Below are positions 10,549 to 20,500 of a stretch of 64,000 nt of DNA, piece by piece. Source of the DNA: Hortaea werneckii. Its lineage: Eukaryota > Ascomycota > Dothideomycetes > Mycosphaerellales > Teratosphaeriaceae. The stretch spans positions 62,001 to 126,000 of the forward strand of contig JBAOKB010000118.1 of assembly GCA_037044905.1 (NCBI GenBank), written 5' to 3'. Under the pieces are notes generated by a model that did not search any database, was not told where the DNA came from, and saw only the letters and a program-made list of their open reading frames with translations. The position numbers were made by a program, and so were the translations under genes. The stretch's first letter is position 1; each line of letters begins with the position of its first letter.

Positions 10549-13500
10549 TCAACTCCCAAGTCCACAACAACACCTACACCCCGGAACGGGACACATGATT
10601 TTCCCCTCTCCCTGCTCTACATTACCACCACCATCACCACCACCATCACCACCGATCCTTCCTCCTAGCCCAGCCCCCTGATACCCACCCCGCCGTCCCT
10701 GGAACCACAACCGCGCATGCTCAGCATGGAATCCATGTCCGCACTTCGTACAGAAACAGAGGAAATGATCGAGAAGGGAGGGAACCATCTTCCGACTTCT
10801 CCCCTTCGCTCTCTTCTCCCCGACTCTCATCCCACTGGAGGGAGGGGGGAAAGATTGAGAAGCCTGCATGCCTGCTGCTGGCTCCTTCCCCGCACCGATC
10901 GCCGCCGGAAACCCCTCACCCTCGTCGTCTTCGTCCTCGGGATTGACGTCGCCATCGCGGAGGCTCGGGGTCGAGATCCCTGAAGGGAATTTCTTCATCG
11001 AAGGCCTTGTAGGAGAAGAGGAAGAGGGAGAGGGAGAGGTAGTAGGCGTCCCGAGCCAGAGGTTACAGAGGGCACAGCGCGGCATATGGCGGCCGCAGCG
11101 GAGACAGACGGTACCGGAACTCGCAGCCAGGGCTCCTTGGATTTTCGTAGGAGAGTGTCCCGTAGTCGTCGGCATTGGTGTCGTCCCTGTTGTCCGCGGG
11201 GTTTCGGTGGATGGGGTAGCAGGGTGAAATGGGCTAAGAGAGGCTTGAGCTCTGGCTAGCGGAGCCTGACAGTGATTGCATTTGAGTGTGACGGGGGCTG
11301 TAGGGGAGGAAGGGGAAGGGGATGATGAAGATGGAAGATGAGAGCCAAGATGGGACACCTTGCCCTTCTCATCCTTCGTTCCAAGTCCCTTCCGACACAA
11401 TCTCGCATGCATAACGGTCAACCTGGCCCGCTCGTGAAAACACCGCCAACTCTGCAACTGATCGAAGTAAGTGTCGCGCCACATCTCCCACCTTACATCG
11501 TCCACATAGCGGGGGTTCGTAAAAGCCGAAGCCAACACGACAGTCTGCAGATCAGCCGACCGAGTAAGGTACGTCTGGAAGAGCTCGAGACTGCGCTCGT
11601 TGAGCCCTGTAAGGAGGATACCTTCCAGGTCGCCGTTGCGGATGACACGCGCGGTCTCCGTCTGCAAGAAGCCCGAAAGTTCCGTGTCGTTGAGGTATTT
11701 GAGGCCGAGGGCGACGCGGTAGCCGAGGTGGAGGTAATGGGTTTTCATGACGTCGCGCCAGTCACCGGTAATGAGGAAGGTAAGTAAAGCTTTCAAGCCC
11801 GGGTCGCTTGTGTCGGCCGCCATCCATTGGCACATTTCCCGTTGCTCTTCGTTGATGGTGTCGCTGGCTAAGAGGGCGCCGAGGCCGATGTTCGGGATTG
11901 TCTTGCTGCGAATGAGCGTGCGGAGCAAGTTGAGCGCGATGTGGATGTAGCCGTGGAGAACGGCCTGTACGATGGAGAGGTAGTATTTTCCGCGTTCGAT
12001 GAGCTCCTGACATTCTGCTTCGAGGGTATCGGTGGTGAATTTCCAACCACAGGCTGCGAGGCATAGCTGACGATGTTCGGGAAATTCGGTCCGCTCGCCT
12101 TCGAACGCGGGAAGCTCATGGTCGTTGTTGAGTCCTATAATGGCATCATCGACTTGAGTCTTTCGTGATGGTGAACGACGCTTAGCTAGGTTGCCAGCAG
12201 ACTCAGACCAAATGTCAGCTACACCGACGTAACTGAGATCGAGGCCAGCATGCACCATGCCGTTATCAGCGGCCTGGTCGTGGAAGCGGCCGACGATTTC
12301 CCAAAGACGTTCAAGATACCAGTCCCCGGCAATCACTTTCATGTTCTTCTCGCAGTCGAGGCCGTAGCCACGACGGCAACGTTCTTCCGCTACATTTGCT
12401 GGAGCCAGGAGTTTCTGGATGTGAGACGTTTCTACGCTGGAAACGCCGTCTAGCCCGCCATGTTTTCCAAGAGTGTCTGAGCTCTCGGTGTTGTTGACGG
12501 GGTCGGTCGGTTCCGCGGTGGACTGCTCGAGGTTCGTGGCGGACTGATCCGTTCCCATCTGTGGCTTCGATTCAAGAACAGAGACGTCATTGCGAACAGT
12601 AGACAGATCCTGTCGAGCATTGACATTTACATGTGTGTCCAATAGTGGCATTTGATGTACCTCAACCTCTCGGCTGGATCGGAGGATAAGCATGGATTGC
12701 TCTGATTCAGGCGACGTCTCCTGAGCCCAATCAAAAGCTACAGCGCGAGTCCCATCATCGTGGCCCTTGTTAGCCCGCTGTCGTATAGGCTCCTGCACCT
12801 TTCGCACTCTTGAAACGTAGCGATTGGACTGCCAAGATCCTCCGCCGTAAGGGTTTGATGGCAGATAGTCAGACGTATGAAGTGGCGAAGTATTCGCATC
12901 CATCATGTCCATGACTTTGATCTCGCCGGTGCTTGCACAAAGGGCTAGCCTCCCGCGTCGAACTCCTGAGTACCTCAGGCTCCATACTGTCGTAAGCCCT
13001 ACAACTTCAACGGCAGGAGAGAAGTTGAAGACGGCACCGTTAGCTTGGCTTCCAGACGACGACTGAGCGATCCAGCGCTTATCCCAGACAGTCACGGATG
13101 GATCACCAGTTGAACCAGAGGATGCAAAATAGTTCTCGTCCAGAGGATCGATGGCGATATTGTTAATGTTTCGGGTTGGCGCCTGCAGATTTCGGTTTCC
13201 GCTACCAGACGATCGATCTGTTTTAGCGTTAGGCCTCTCATGGATGTTTAATGCACGATCAGAGCCTACCTCGAAGGTCATATAGCCTAATGAATGATCT
13301 TTGAGCGGTCGCCACTACTTCCTGTGGTTGGCTCGGGAAAAATCGTACGCTGGAGACAAGCTCCGCCGGACAGAGACGTCTCACCGGCTCTTGCACTTCA
13401 CTGCCGACATCGTAGATGTTGAGGCAGACGTCTGATCGAGTCTTGTCTAATGCAACAGCCAGCCAGTTCTGGGAGCCGAGGGCCACCGAATTACACTTGC

Positions 13501-13804
13501 GCTGCTGTTTCGTCTTGAAAGTCAACAGCTGCTCCGTCCGTGGCTTCTCATTGCTGAGATCGACGACGCTCGCATTTCCGGAGACGTGGCCGAGAGCGAC
13601 CAGAGACTCTTGGACTGGCGACCAGGCAAATGCTCCGAATGGGGGTAGTTTCCTACGACTGGAGATGGGCTGGAAGGATAGCGGACCCGGTTTGAGGTCG
13701 GCGTTGACCTCATTGAGCGTCAGACTGGATTCGGCGACGTCGACCAGCAGGAATCGCCGGCGCTCGGCCGTTGAGTGCGGCGACCATCGCACGGCTGCTT
13801 CCAT
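10549..13804 (-). CDS. SEA4: SEA complex / GATOR2 subunit Sea4 (Mios orthologue)
   Basis: WD-repeat and zinc-ribbon protein of the SEACAT/GATOR2 complex at the vacuole, which counters SEACIT/GATOR1 and so promotes TORC1 signalling when amino acids are present. Exons 13270-13804 and 10549-13217 are joined by a 52-nt intron (CTAAC branch) and give 1067 residues. The N-terminal part is a beta-propeller (VRWSPHSTAERRRFLLVD, CNSVALGSQNWLAVALDKTRSD, IRLYDLR). The centre carries the Mios alpha-solenoid with the hallmark GDLEGILLTGL. The C-terminus has the zinc module: CNHCQAPL near residue 824, CLRCGRHMPRCALCNLWLGTP, then CTKCGHGFHAEHARLWF near 996 and CPVPGCRCCCG at the end. Gly/Ser-rich spacers enlarge the zinc region relative to human MIOS. 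The start is the first ATG in frame, at 13804; the open frame upstream of it has no ATG. Confidence 0.9.
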
Positions 13805-14209
13805 GAAGACAGGCAAGAGGTGAGCTCCAACATGACATGAACCATCCCGCAGTGCATCCCGTCCTGCGATCGCGTCGAATCACCGCCACATCAGCCAGAG
13901 CCACTACTGACGCGCTAAGGTGGCGATCGGCGTCGGGATTGGCTGGTGTGGCTTGTTCTGGAGCTCCTGACTTTACCCCGACGTCATCAAACGCATCCAC
14001 ATGGTGACCAGCCGCAAACCACTTAAACAATCGCCTTTCCTGGATGTGAGATAGGAGTGGCTCAGTCAATCCCTATTCTCACCTACACACTAAAGGACAA
14101 ACGTTGAGCGTATCTTCAGTATATCCAAAGTAGGCAGCAACACTGCCTCGTTCCGATCAATTCATTTTAGCCACTCATCAAAGTAAAATAAACCCAAGCA
14201 AAGACAAAC
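13805..14209. other. Divergent promoter region SEA4 / LEA-like gene
   Basis: About 400 nt between two start codons. No specific element recognised. Confidence 0.6.
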
Positions 14210-14928
14210 ATGGCCGACGCTCTGAAGAATACCGCCTCAGGCGCGACCAACACCGTCCAGCAAGGCGCACAGGCCGCAACAGACACCGCCAAGCAAGGCG
14301 CCCAAGGAGCCCAGAATGCCGCCTCAGGAACCGACAAATGGAACGCCATGACCGAAGACCAGAAGAAGCAAACCTTCGACCAACTCCCAGACGAGCAGAA
14401 GAAGGGCAAGTCGTACACGGAATGGATCAAGGAAGGCTACCAGCACCAGTACGAGAACTGGATGCCGCGGATCGAGGACATGTACCTCCGCTGGTTCACC
14501 AACGACAACAAGGCTTCGTACGCGACCAAGGGTAAGTTTTTTTGTCGTGCAGTAGTGCAGGGATCAATGCAAGATGCATTCTTGTTGAGGATGAACATCC
14601 AGCTGACAAGAAGGCAGATACGCTTGACAAGACCAAAGTGACGGGGATCGAACCCGTCGATAAGCTGCAAGGGGACTTGAATAATACCGTCGGCAACCAG
14701 TTTGGGCAGGGCGGTGCGTTTCAGGGCGTCGGCGATGCCGTTTCGAAGGAAGGCGTCAACCGTGCTGAGAGGGGAGGTAAAGATGACTCGGGCTCGTACA
14801 CCGGTGCGGTAGGCGACTCGGCTAAGTCTGCGGGGAGTGGCATCTATAACACTGCTGCCGGGGCTGGAAGCTATGTCACTGGCATGTTCGGTGGTGGGAA
14901 GAAGGAGGGTCAGAGTGAATCGAAGTAG
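14210..14928 (+). CDS. Conserved fungal LEA-like hydrophilic protein
   Basis: Exons 14210-14531 and 14618-14928 (86-nt intron, phase 1) give 210 residues. The N-terminus is an Ala/Gln/Thr-rich segment with repeated A-x2-A-A-x-T-A-K-Q-G-A pattern that would form an amphipathic helix, as in group-3 LEA or stress proteins. The middle (YTEWIKEGYQHQYENWMPRI and DNKASYATKDTLDKTKVTG) and the end (VGDAVSKEGVNRAERGGKDD) resemble a family I know only as conserved hypothetical proteins in ascomycetes. There is no signal peptide; a Gly/Ala-rich stretch near the C-terminus is short. A role in desiccation or stress tolerance is inference from composition only. The small compact gene lies between SEA4 and a dehydratase with no obvious functional link. 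Confidence 0.85.
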
Positions 14929-15199
14929 AGTCGCACTTGACTTGAGATTGATAACGACATGACGACTGAGACGGTCTGGTCTTATGGCTTCGATGGGTTT
15001 ACGTAGAATGATACCATGGTGTTTCGGGCTTGCTAGTGTAGAGCGCGTAATACGTATATACCCTTGCAATCTTCATATACCTTGTGACTGTGTTAAGCGT
15101 TTTCAATTCTGAGCTCTTCTCTTACGACCAATACGTGGTTGAACTTCTTCCGCTGCGAATAGCTAACACCGTTCGCTGTGCTACTGCATACCTTTTGGC

Positions 15200-16419
15200 T
15201 CACCATTCTCGATACCCTCCGTCCTTTCCAACAAAGCCAGCTAGAGGCCATGGCTCAGCCGTCTTTGCAACTTGACGTACCAGATCCTCGTTAATCTCAA
15301 TACCCAGGCCAGGTCCCGTAAGCTTTTCCACGAAGCCATCTTTAACATTAAAGACCTCCGGGTTGGTGATGTAGCTATTGATATCGTAATCCCCAGCTTC
15401 AACATTATAATGGATTCCCAGACTCATCTCCTGGATCTGATGATTAGCGGTCGAGATACCAATCTGCAAGCACGCCGCCAGAGCGATCGGACCCAACGGA
15501 CAATGCGGCGCTACAGCAATATCGTACGTCTCGGCCATGGAAGCGATCCTCTTCAGTTCGGAGATACCGCCACAATGGCTGATATCCGGCTGGATAACAT
15601 CGACGCTTCGATCTTCGAAGAACCGCTTAAAGTCCCACCGACTGTAGAGCCTGTCGCCGAGAGCAATAGGACAAGTCGTTAGACCATATAGCTCCTTGAT
15701 CCCCTCCGGATGCTCACTGAGAAGCGGCTCTTCGATAAACAACGGCCCATGGGGTTCCAAAGCCTTCGCCAGCTGCTTCGCCATGGGCTTATGCAACCTC
15801 CCATGAAAATCCAACGCCGCGTCCATGCCTAGCCCCCTCACCGTCTGCAACCTCTCCACACTCGATCTCAGCACCGAAGGCGAATCCAACCACCCGACAT
15901 CCTCCGTCGCATTCATCTTCACAGCTCTAAACCCCTGCTCCCACCGCCCTCGCGCCGCACTCTCCACATCGCCCGGCCGATCCCCACCGATCCACGCATA
16001 AACCGCAACACGCTCCCTCACCTTCCCGCCCAACAACTGCCAAACGGGAACGCCCAACTTCCTAGCCTTGAGATCCCAGAGCGCGATATCGATCCCCGCC
16101 AGCGCGCTCATGAACACGGGACCGCCGCGATAGAAGGACTTGCGCCAGCCTTGCTGCCATACTTCCTCGATGTCGTCGGCTTCGAGGCCCGTGAAGCGCG
16201 TGGCGAAGCCGGCCAGCGTGCCTTCGACCGCTTCGGTGTGGCCTTCGAGGGAGGCTTCGCCCCAGCCGATGCAGTTATCGCCGTCGGTGATTTTGACGAA
16301 GAGCCACTGGGATACTCTGCTGTCAGAGGCCTTTGGGAGGGGAAATGGCTGGAAACGGGGAAAGGGAGGCTTACTCGGGGCATGACGCGGAAGTACTCGA
16401 TGGATTTAATGGGCGCCAT
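15200..16419 (-). CDS. Enolase-superfamily sugar-acid dehydratase (D-galactonate dehydratase DgoD type)
   Basis: Predicted to dehydrate an aldonic acid (D-galactonate by similarity) to the 2-keto-3-deoxy acid in the cytosol. Exons 16375-16419 and 15200-16306 are joined by a 68-nt phase-0 intron, which restores MPRWLFVKI as in bacterial DgoD; the product has 383 residues, the normal size. Hallmarks are FYRGGPVFMSALAGIDIALWD, VYAWIGGDRP, DFHGRLHKPMAK, FIEEPLL, PDISHCGG and APHCPLGPIALA. In this family the Asp/Glu ligands of Mg2+ and catalytic His come from these blocks. It is closer to bacterial DgoD than to fungal L-galactonate dehydratase (Lgd1), as far as can be judged by eye. Exact substrate is inference; D-gluconate or a related acid is possible. 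It shares a divergent promoter with the metallophosphoesterase gene. Confidence 0.87.
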
Positions 16420-16942
16420 GCTTGTGTTTTTCTCCAAATGGTGGGACGGGTGAGGGAATTTTGGGAGAGTTGGCTATACTTGCCTTGCTTTGGGCAGAGG
16501 AGGATATCACGATCGTAAATGGGAAATCAGTACCTACTTATTATAACACGTCTTCCCTTCGAAGTGGGTTGTGGGAATGTCGGAAAGTGGACAACTCGCG
16601 AGAAGAACGTCCCGAACGATGACAGCTGGCCCGTGCTTCCTTCAGAGAAGAGTTGCCACAAAGCTGGTCGAATACCAAAAACGTGCGACCAACCAAGTGA
16701 AGACACATTTTGGATGTGGCCTTGGAGGAGAATGGTTGATATCTATATTCGGATCCTCAAAATTCAAATGAGTTGAAGAGAAAGAAGCGTGCGATCCTAC
16801 TGCAGTGAAACGATCGATGAGGGAAAGTGCAATCTTCAAAAACGATGAATCGAAGGCAAACCAGACGATGATCGGAACACATCAACAGACTCTAAGAAAC
16901 GATAGCGGCTAAGAGCTCGACGTCCGAAAAAAAAAAGAAAAA
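16420..16942. other. Divergent promoter region dehydratase / metallophosphoesterase
   Basis: About 520 nt between two start codons. The 3' end is an A-rich leader (A run at 16927-16942) just before the metallophosphoesterase ATG. No operator recognised. Confidence 0.6.
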
Positions 16943-17845
16943 ATGCCAGACACCGAAAAAATCCGCATAGTCTGCATCTCAGACACGCACAACAAAGCCC
17001 CCGGCGAAGGCTACACACTTCCTCCCGGCGACATCCTCATCCACGCCGGCGACCTCACAAACCAAGGCAGCCTATCCGAAATCCAAAAAGCCGTCACCTG
17101 GCTCTCCCAACAAACCACCTTCAGCGCCAAAATCGTCATAGCAGGGAACCATGACCTCTCCCTCGATCCGGACTACAACCCCCTCAAACACGCCTCAGGC
17201 TGGAAAGTCCAACCGTCTGCCGCCGAGGCACTGGAATGTCGGCGTCTCCTGACCGAGAACGACTCGTTCGTCTACCTCCAGCATACGAGCCAGACCATCC
17301 CAGTCCCCGAAAAGGAAATCTCGCTCAAAGTCTTCGGGTCCCCCTTTTCGCCCGACGGGGGGAGGCAGAACTGGGCGTTCCAGTACGATGAGGTTGAGAG
17401 GGAAGCGAGGGGGTTGTGGTCTGAGATTCCGGACGATGTGGATATTGTTGTGTCGCATACGCCGGCGAAGGGGGTGTGCGATGCGAGTCAGCATTGGAGC
17501 GGAGGGGGGTGTCCGGGACTACTGAGGGAGGGACTCTGGCGGACGAGGCCGCTATTGCATGTGTGTGGACATTGTCATGAAGGGCGTGGGGCGAAGGTTG
17601 TGCGGTGGGGGGAGAAGGAAGGGGAGGTGGAGGGGGTGAGGGAGTGGGAGGATCCGGGACGGGGGAGTAAGAAGCAGTCGGTGGTGGATTTGACGGGGGG
17701 GAGGAGGGGGATGGGGTTGGAAGGAGGGAGGGAGACGGTGGTTGTGAATGCGAGTGTGATGGCGAAGAGTTTTGGGAGGGGAGGGATGGAGTTTAATAAG
17801 CCGATTGTTGTGGATTTGGCTGTGCCTTGTCGTCAGGCTCGCTGA
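16943..17845 (+). CDS. Calcineurin-like metallophosphoesterase
   Basis: Single exon, 300 residues. The five blocks of the di-metal phosphoesterase fold are present in order: SDTHN (about residue 13), GDLTNQG (about 36), AGNHDLSLD (about 70), VSHTPAKG (about 172) and CGHCHEGRGA (about 211). These Asp, Asn and His residues bind the two metals and act in catalysis. The type resembles the small fungal and animal (MPPED1/2-like) group. The segment between about 225 and 265 is Gly/Glu-rich and poorly conserved in appearance, after which the fold ends with VVVNASVMAKSF. No signal peptide or membrane segment is seen, so it is probably cytosolic. Substrate unknown; cyclic nucleotides or phosphoesters are possible. 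Confidence 0.87.
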   Translation: MPDTEKIRIVCISDTHNKAPGEGYTLPPGDILIHAGDLTNQGSLSEIQKAVTWLSQQTTFSAKIVIAGNHDLSLDPDYNPLKHASGWKVQPSAAEALECRRLLTENDSFVYLQHTSQTIPVPEKEISLKVFGSPFSPDGGRQNWAFQYDEVEREARGLWSEIPDDVDIVVSHTPAKGVCDASQHWSGGGCPGLLREGLWRTRPLLHVCGHCHEGRGAKVVRWGEKEGEVEGVREWEDPGRGSKKQSVVDLTGGRRGMGLEGGRETVVVNASVMAKSFGRGGMEFNKPIVVDLAVPCRQAR

Positions 17846-20500
17846 GGCGTTGAGATGGAGTACGATGACGGACGTCTCTCATGTTCGCATCGGCGACTGA
17901 ATCGAGCTGTCCACCTTCTGGTTCCTTGACAAGCAGCAGTGGCCGTGGTGGGGACGACGTCCAACTTCTCCATCTCGGGAAGTTGCGGACAATGGCAGGA
18001 CTTCGATCGGGTTTTGGAAATCTCCAATTACCCCATTGCTACAGCCAAATTGCATTCGAAACGTAACCTCTACACGTAACGTATAACGTATATTTACTTC
18101 TCGCATATCGGTACCAACGACTTGGGATCTGAAAGGCATATGTAGGGATGATGAAACCCGTACGTCGATTATCATCGCCAAATCGAAGGGGTGAGGAAGC
18201 TTGGTCTTTCGATGCGAGCTGCCCCGCCCAACCGCTGCACCATCTGAATGGCCTACTAACAGCTGCATGTGTACCTGACGCCAAAAGAAAGCGGGATCGG
18301 GAGATTCGCTTGGGAAATCCCGCCGAACGGCGATGATCTTTGATTTGTGTAGGTTTGTTTTTATACCTCGCTTGTCAGGGAAGGAAGAGGCAAGCTCAGG
18401 CAAACGACAAGGGGGGCAGTAAGATTTTCATATTCTCATGTACGACAGGGGAGTCTCTGCTGAGGCAATCCTCCGTGATGTGATTGTCAGCGTGCCGTCA
18501 GCTTTGACGACTGGTGAGCTTTACTGAGGGACTCAGCCAAGTGATAGGAAAAGCAGCGCGGTCAGCACATCAGCCGTATCTGAGATTTCCAACCTACCCC
18601 ACCTTGCTCTCACAGTCACGCCTTCCTTTTCATGCCGCCCCAAGCGCTTCGTCTAGCGGTAGTTGTTGTAATTACTAGTGAACTATGAAAGACTTCGGCG
18701 GGTGACACAGTTCCTAGTAATAATTAGTTCCCATGTCGTACATTCAGCCCGTCTGCTGTCTCCCGCCCGCCGAAGAGCAAATAGCATGCTTCCGTCGCAC
18801 GACACGCAATACCGACGTTGTGTTGCCTAAACACTGCCTTGATGATCTGCAAAGCAAAGAATAACACTACGGGTGATACGATTGGCTATGAACGACTGCT
18901 GCAAGCGCCGGTTGACCTGTGTTTGGCGGCCAGCTGCAGTTCTGACTGTGATTGCCTGCCTAGCAACACCACGCTTGTCGAGAGGGAGAGGGGCAGCATA
19001 ATAATATGATGTACATACAGTACATGCCGGCTTGCAGCTCATGACTACTGCAAGCTTTTAGATGCCCCTTTTGCGAGGCTGGGGGCGGACTACTGTTACG
19101 GAGCCAGTCGAGTGAGAAACCGACTTGCCGCCACCAATCGCATCGACTCACGCACACCAAGGCCAGCTACTGCATGCGTTAGATCGATTAGTCGGGGTGT
19201 GACGGGCCCTGGTCGAATAGAGCGTGTGCAGAACGCCGCGGCGGTAAGCAAAGTGTACCTCTGGGTACGGGCGCTCGCATCGCTGCGTGTCTGCGCTATC
19301 GTTGCGATTTGAGGTCAAAAGCCCGCAAATGGTGATGTGGATGTGCTGTAGTGCTTGCGACCCAGCCTCAAGGTTCGCAGACAGCCAACGGAACACGTGC
19401 TCGCATGCCTCTTGACGTCTTCGGGGCCCCTTAGCTCGCTGGCTGCCTCCCTGGCTTTACATACATTAGGTGTAGCCTACCTTTCCGTCATCGCTCCCTC
19501 ACAGCTGGGTTTTGTGCGACTGCATTCAACGCCTGGGATCCTTCTTCTTCGTTTGCGCTTATGAACCGAGCGCACCACGACAGGACCACCGGAACCACGC
19601 CTACCTACATACCATAGGGAGATTCGGGAAATATTTGGGGGTGGTGATCGTTACGCGGACAAGGTTCGCCCCTCACCGCCATCCCTGCGAACTCCAGGCA
19701 CAGGCAGATCCCCGACCGACGGCGAGACCCTTGGCGACACTGCCACCTCCCACCGCGATACCGCTCGCCGCCCGCCGACCCCTTTCGCTGGCCAGCACAT
19801 TCGTGGCGTGTCCAGCACCGTCCGCAACCAGGTTGGCATTCTCGACCAAGATTTTCTCCATCGACTTCGCCCAACTTCTACTGGCTCCAGCCAACCGACT
19901 CCCTTAGCTACCGATTCGATCGGGTTTGACCCTTAAGCTTCCCGCCGCAACGTCATCCCGACCAGCGGAACTTCTCGGCTCTCTTCACCCGAACCTTAGC
20001 AAAGAGACTGCGCTGGTGGTCTTTTACCACACCCACACGCTACTCCAGATTGCTTAAGGCGCATTTTATCATCCTCGTGGTTAGTACCGTAGGCCTCCCT
20101 CTTCACTGCCGGCCGTCCACCTATCCATACTCGGCCTACCGTTGGAGACTCGACACATGTGGTCGCCGCGACTACTATAGCATCGCGACAACGGGTAGCG
20201 CTGTGTGCTGTGCGTGGGGCCGTGCGCGCTGTTTTGGCCGCCTCACTACGAGGCCCTACTAGTCTCGAATCTCTCGACACACCGCTTGGGGCAGGCCTGG
20301 GCCTCGCCTCGCACGGTCGGCGGGTGCACTGTACACCACAATACAGTCCCTGTCTATCATTAAACACCTTGACTCTCTCTCTCTGATTGCTCATAGGACG
20401 ACGGGGGAATCATTGTATTCTCACCGATCAGCCTTATCGCGATCTCTTCTCACCCGTCAGCTCACGCTTTCCATCCGGGGCTGCGAAAACACCAGGCAAC
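17846..20500. other. Long intergenic region upstream of the J-domain gene
   Basis: About 2.65 kb without a supported gene. The first 500 nt are 3' flank of the metallophosphoesterase gene. It contains an imperfect hairpin at 18671-18722. The last kilobase is pyrimidine-rich in places, with a CT run at about 20370-20385 close to the J-domain start, consistent with a long 5' leader. Frames up to about 175 codons occur but show no family pattern. A non-coding RNA or a leader intron cannot be excluded. Confidence 0.6.
18671..18722. repeat. Imperfect inverted repeat (hairpin)
   Basis: Arms ATTACTAGTGAACT (18671-18684) and AGTTCCTAGTAAT (18710-18722) pair over 13 bp with one bulged T and a loop of about 25 nt. 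Function unknown; a terminator-like, protein-binding or mobile-element remnant role is possible. Confidence 0.6.

Noticed and set aside
14640..14665. A T-loop-like GGGATCGAACCC word suggesting a tRNA
   Set aside because: It is inside the second exon of the LEA-like gene and codes for a conserved Gly-Ile-Glu-Pro; the rest of a tRNA cloverleaf cannot be formed.
17879..18403. Open frame of 174 codons on the minus strand
   Set aside because: No family pattern, mixed composition and position in 3' flank; frames of this size occur by chance in GC-rich DNA.
18651..18680. TCTAGCGGTAG word resembling a tRNA D-arm
   Set aside because: No anticodon arm, T-arm or acceptor stem follows; the nearby pairing is a simple hairpin.
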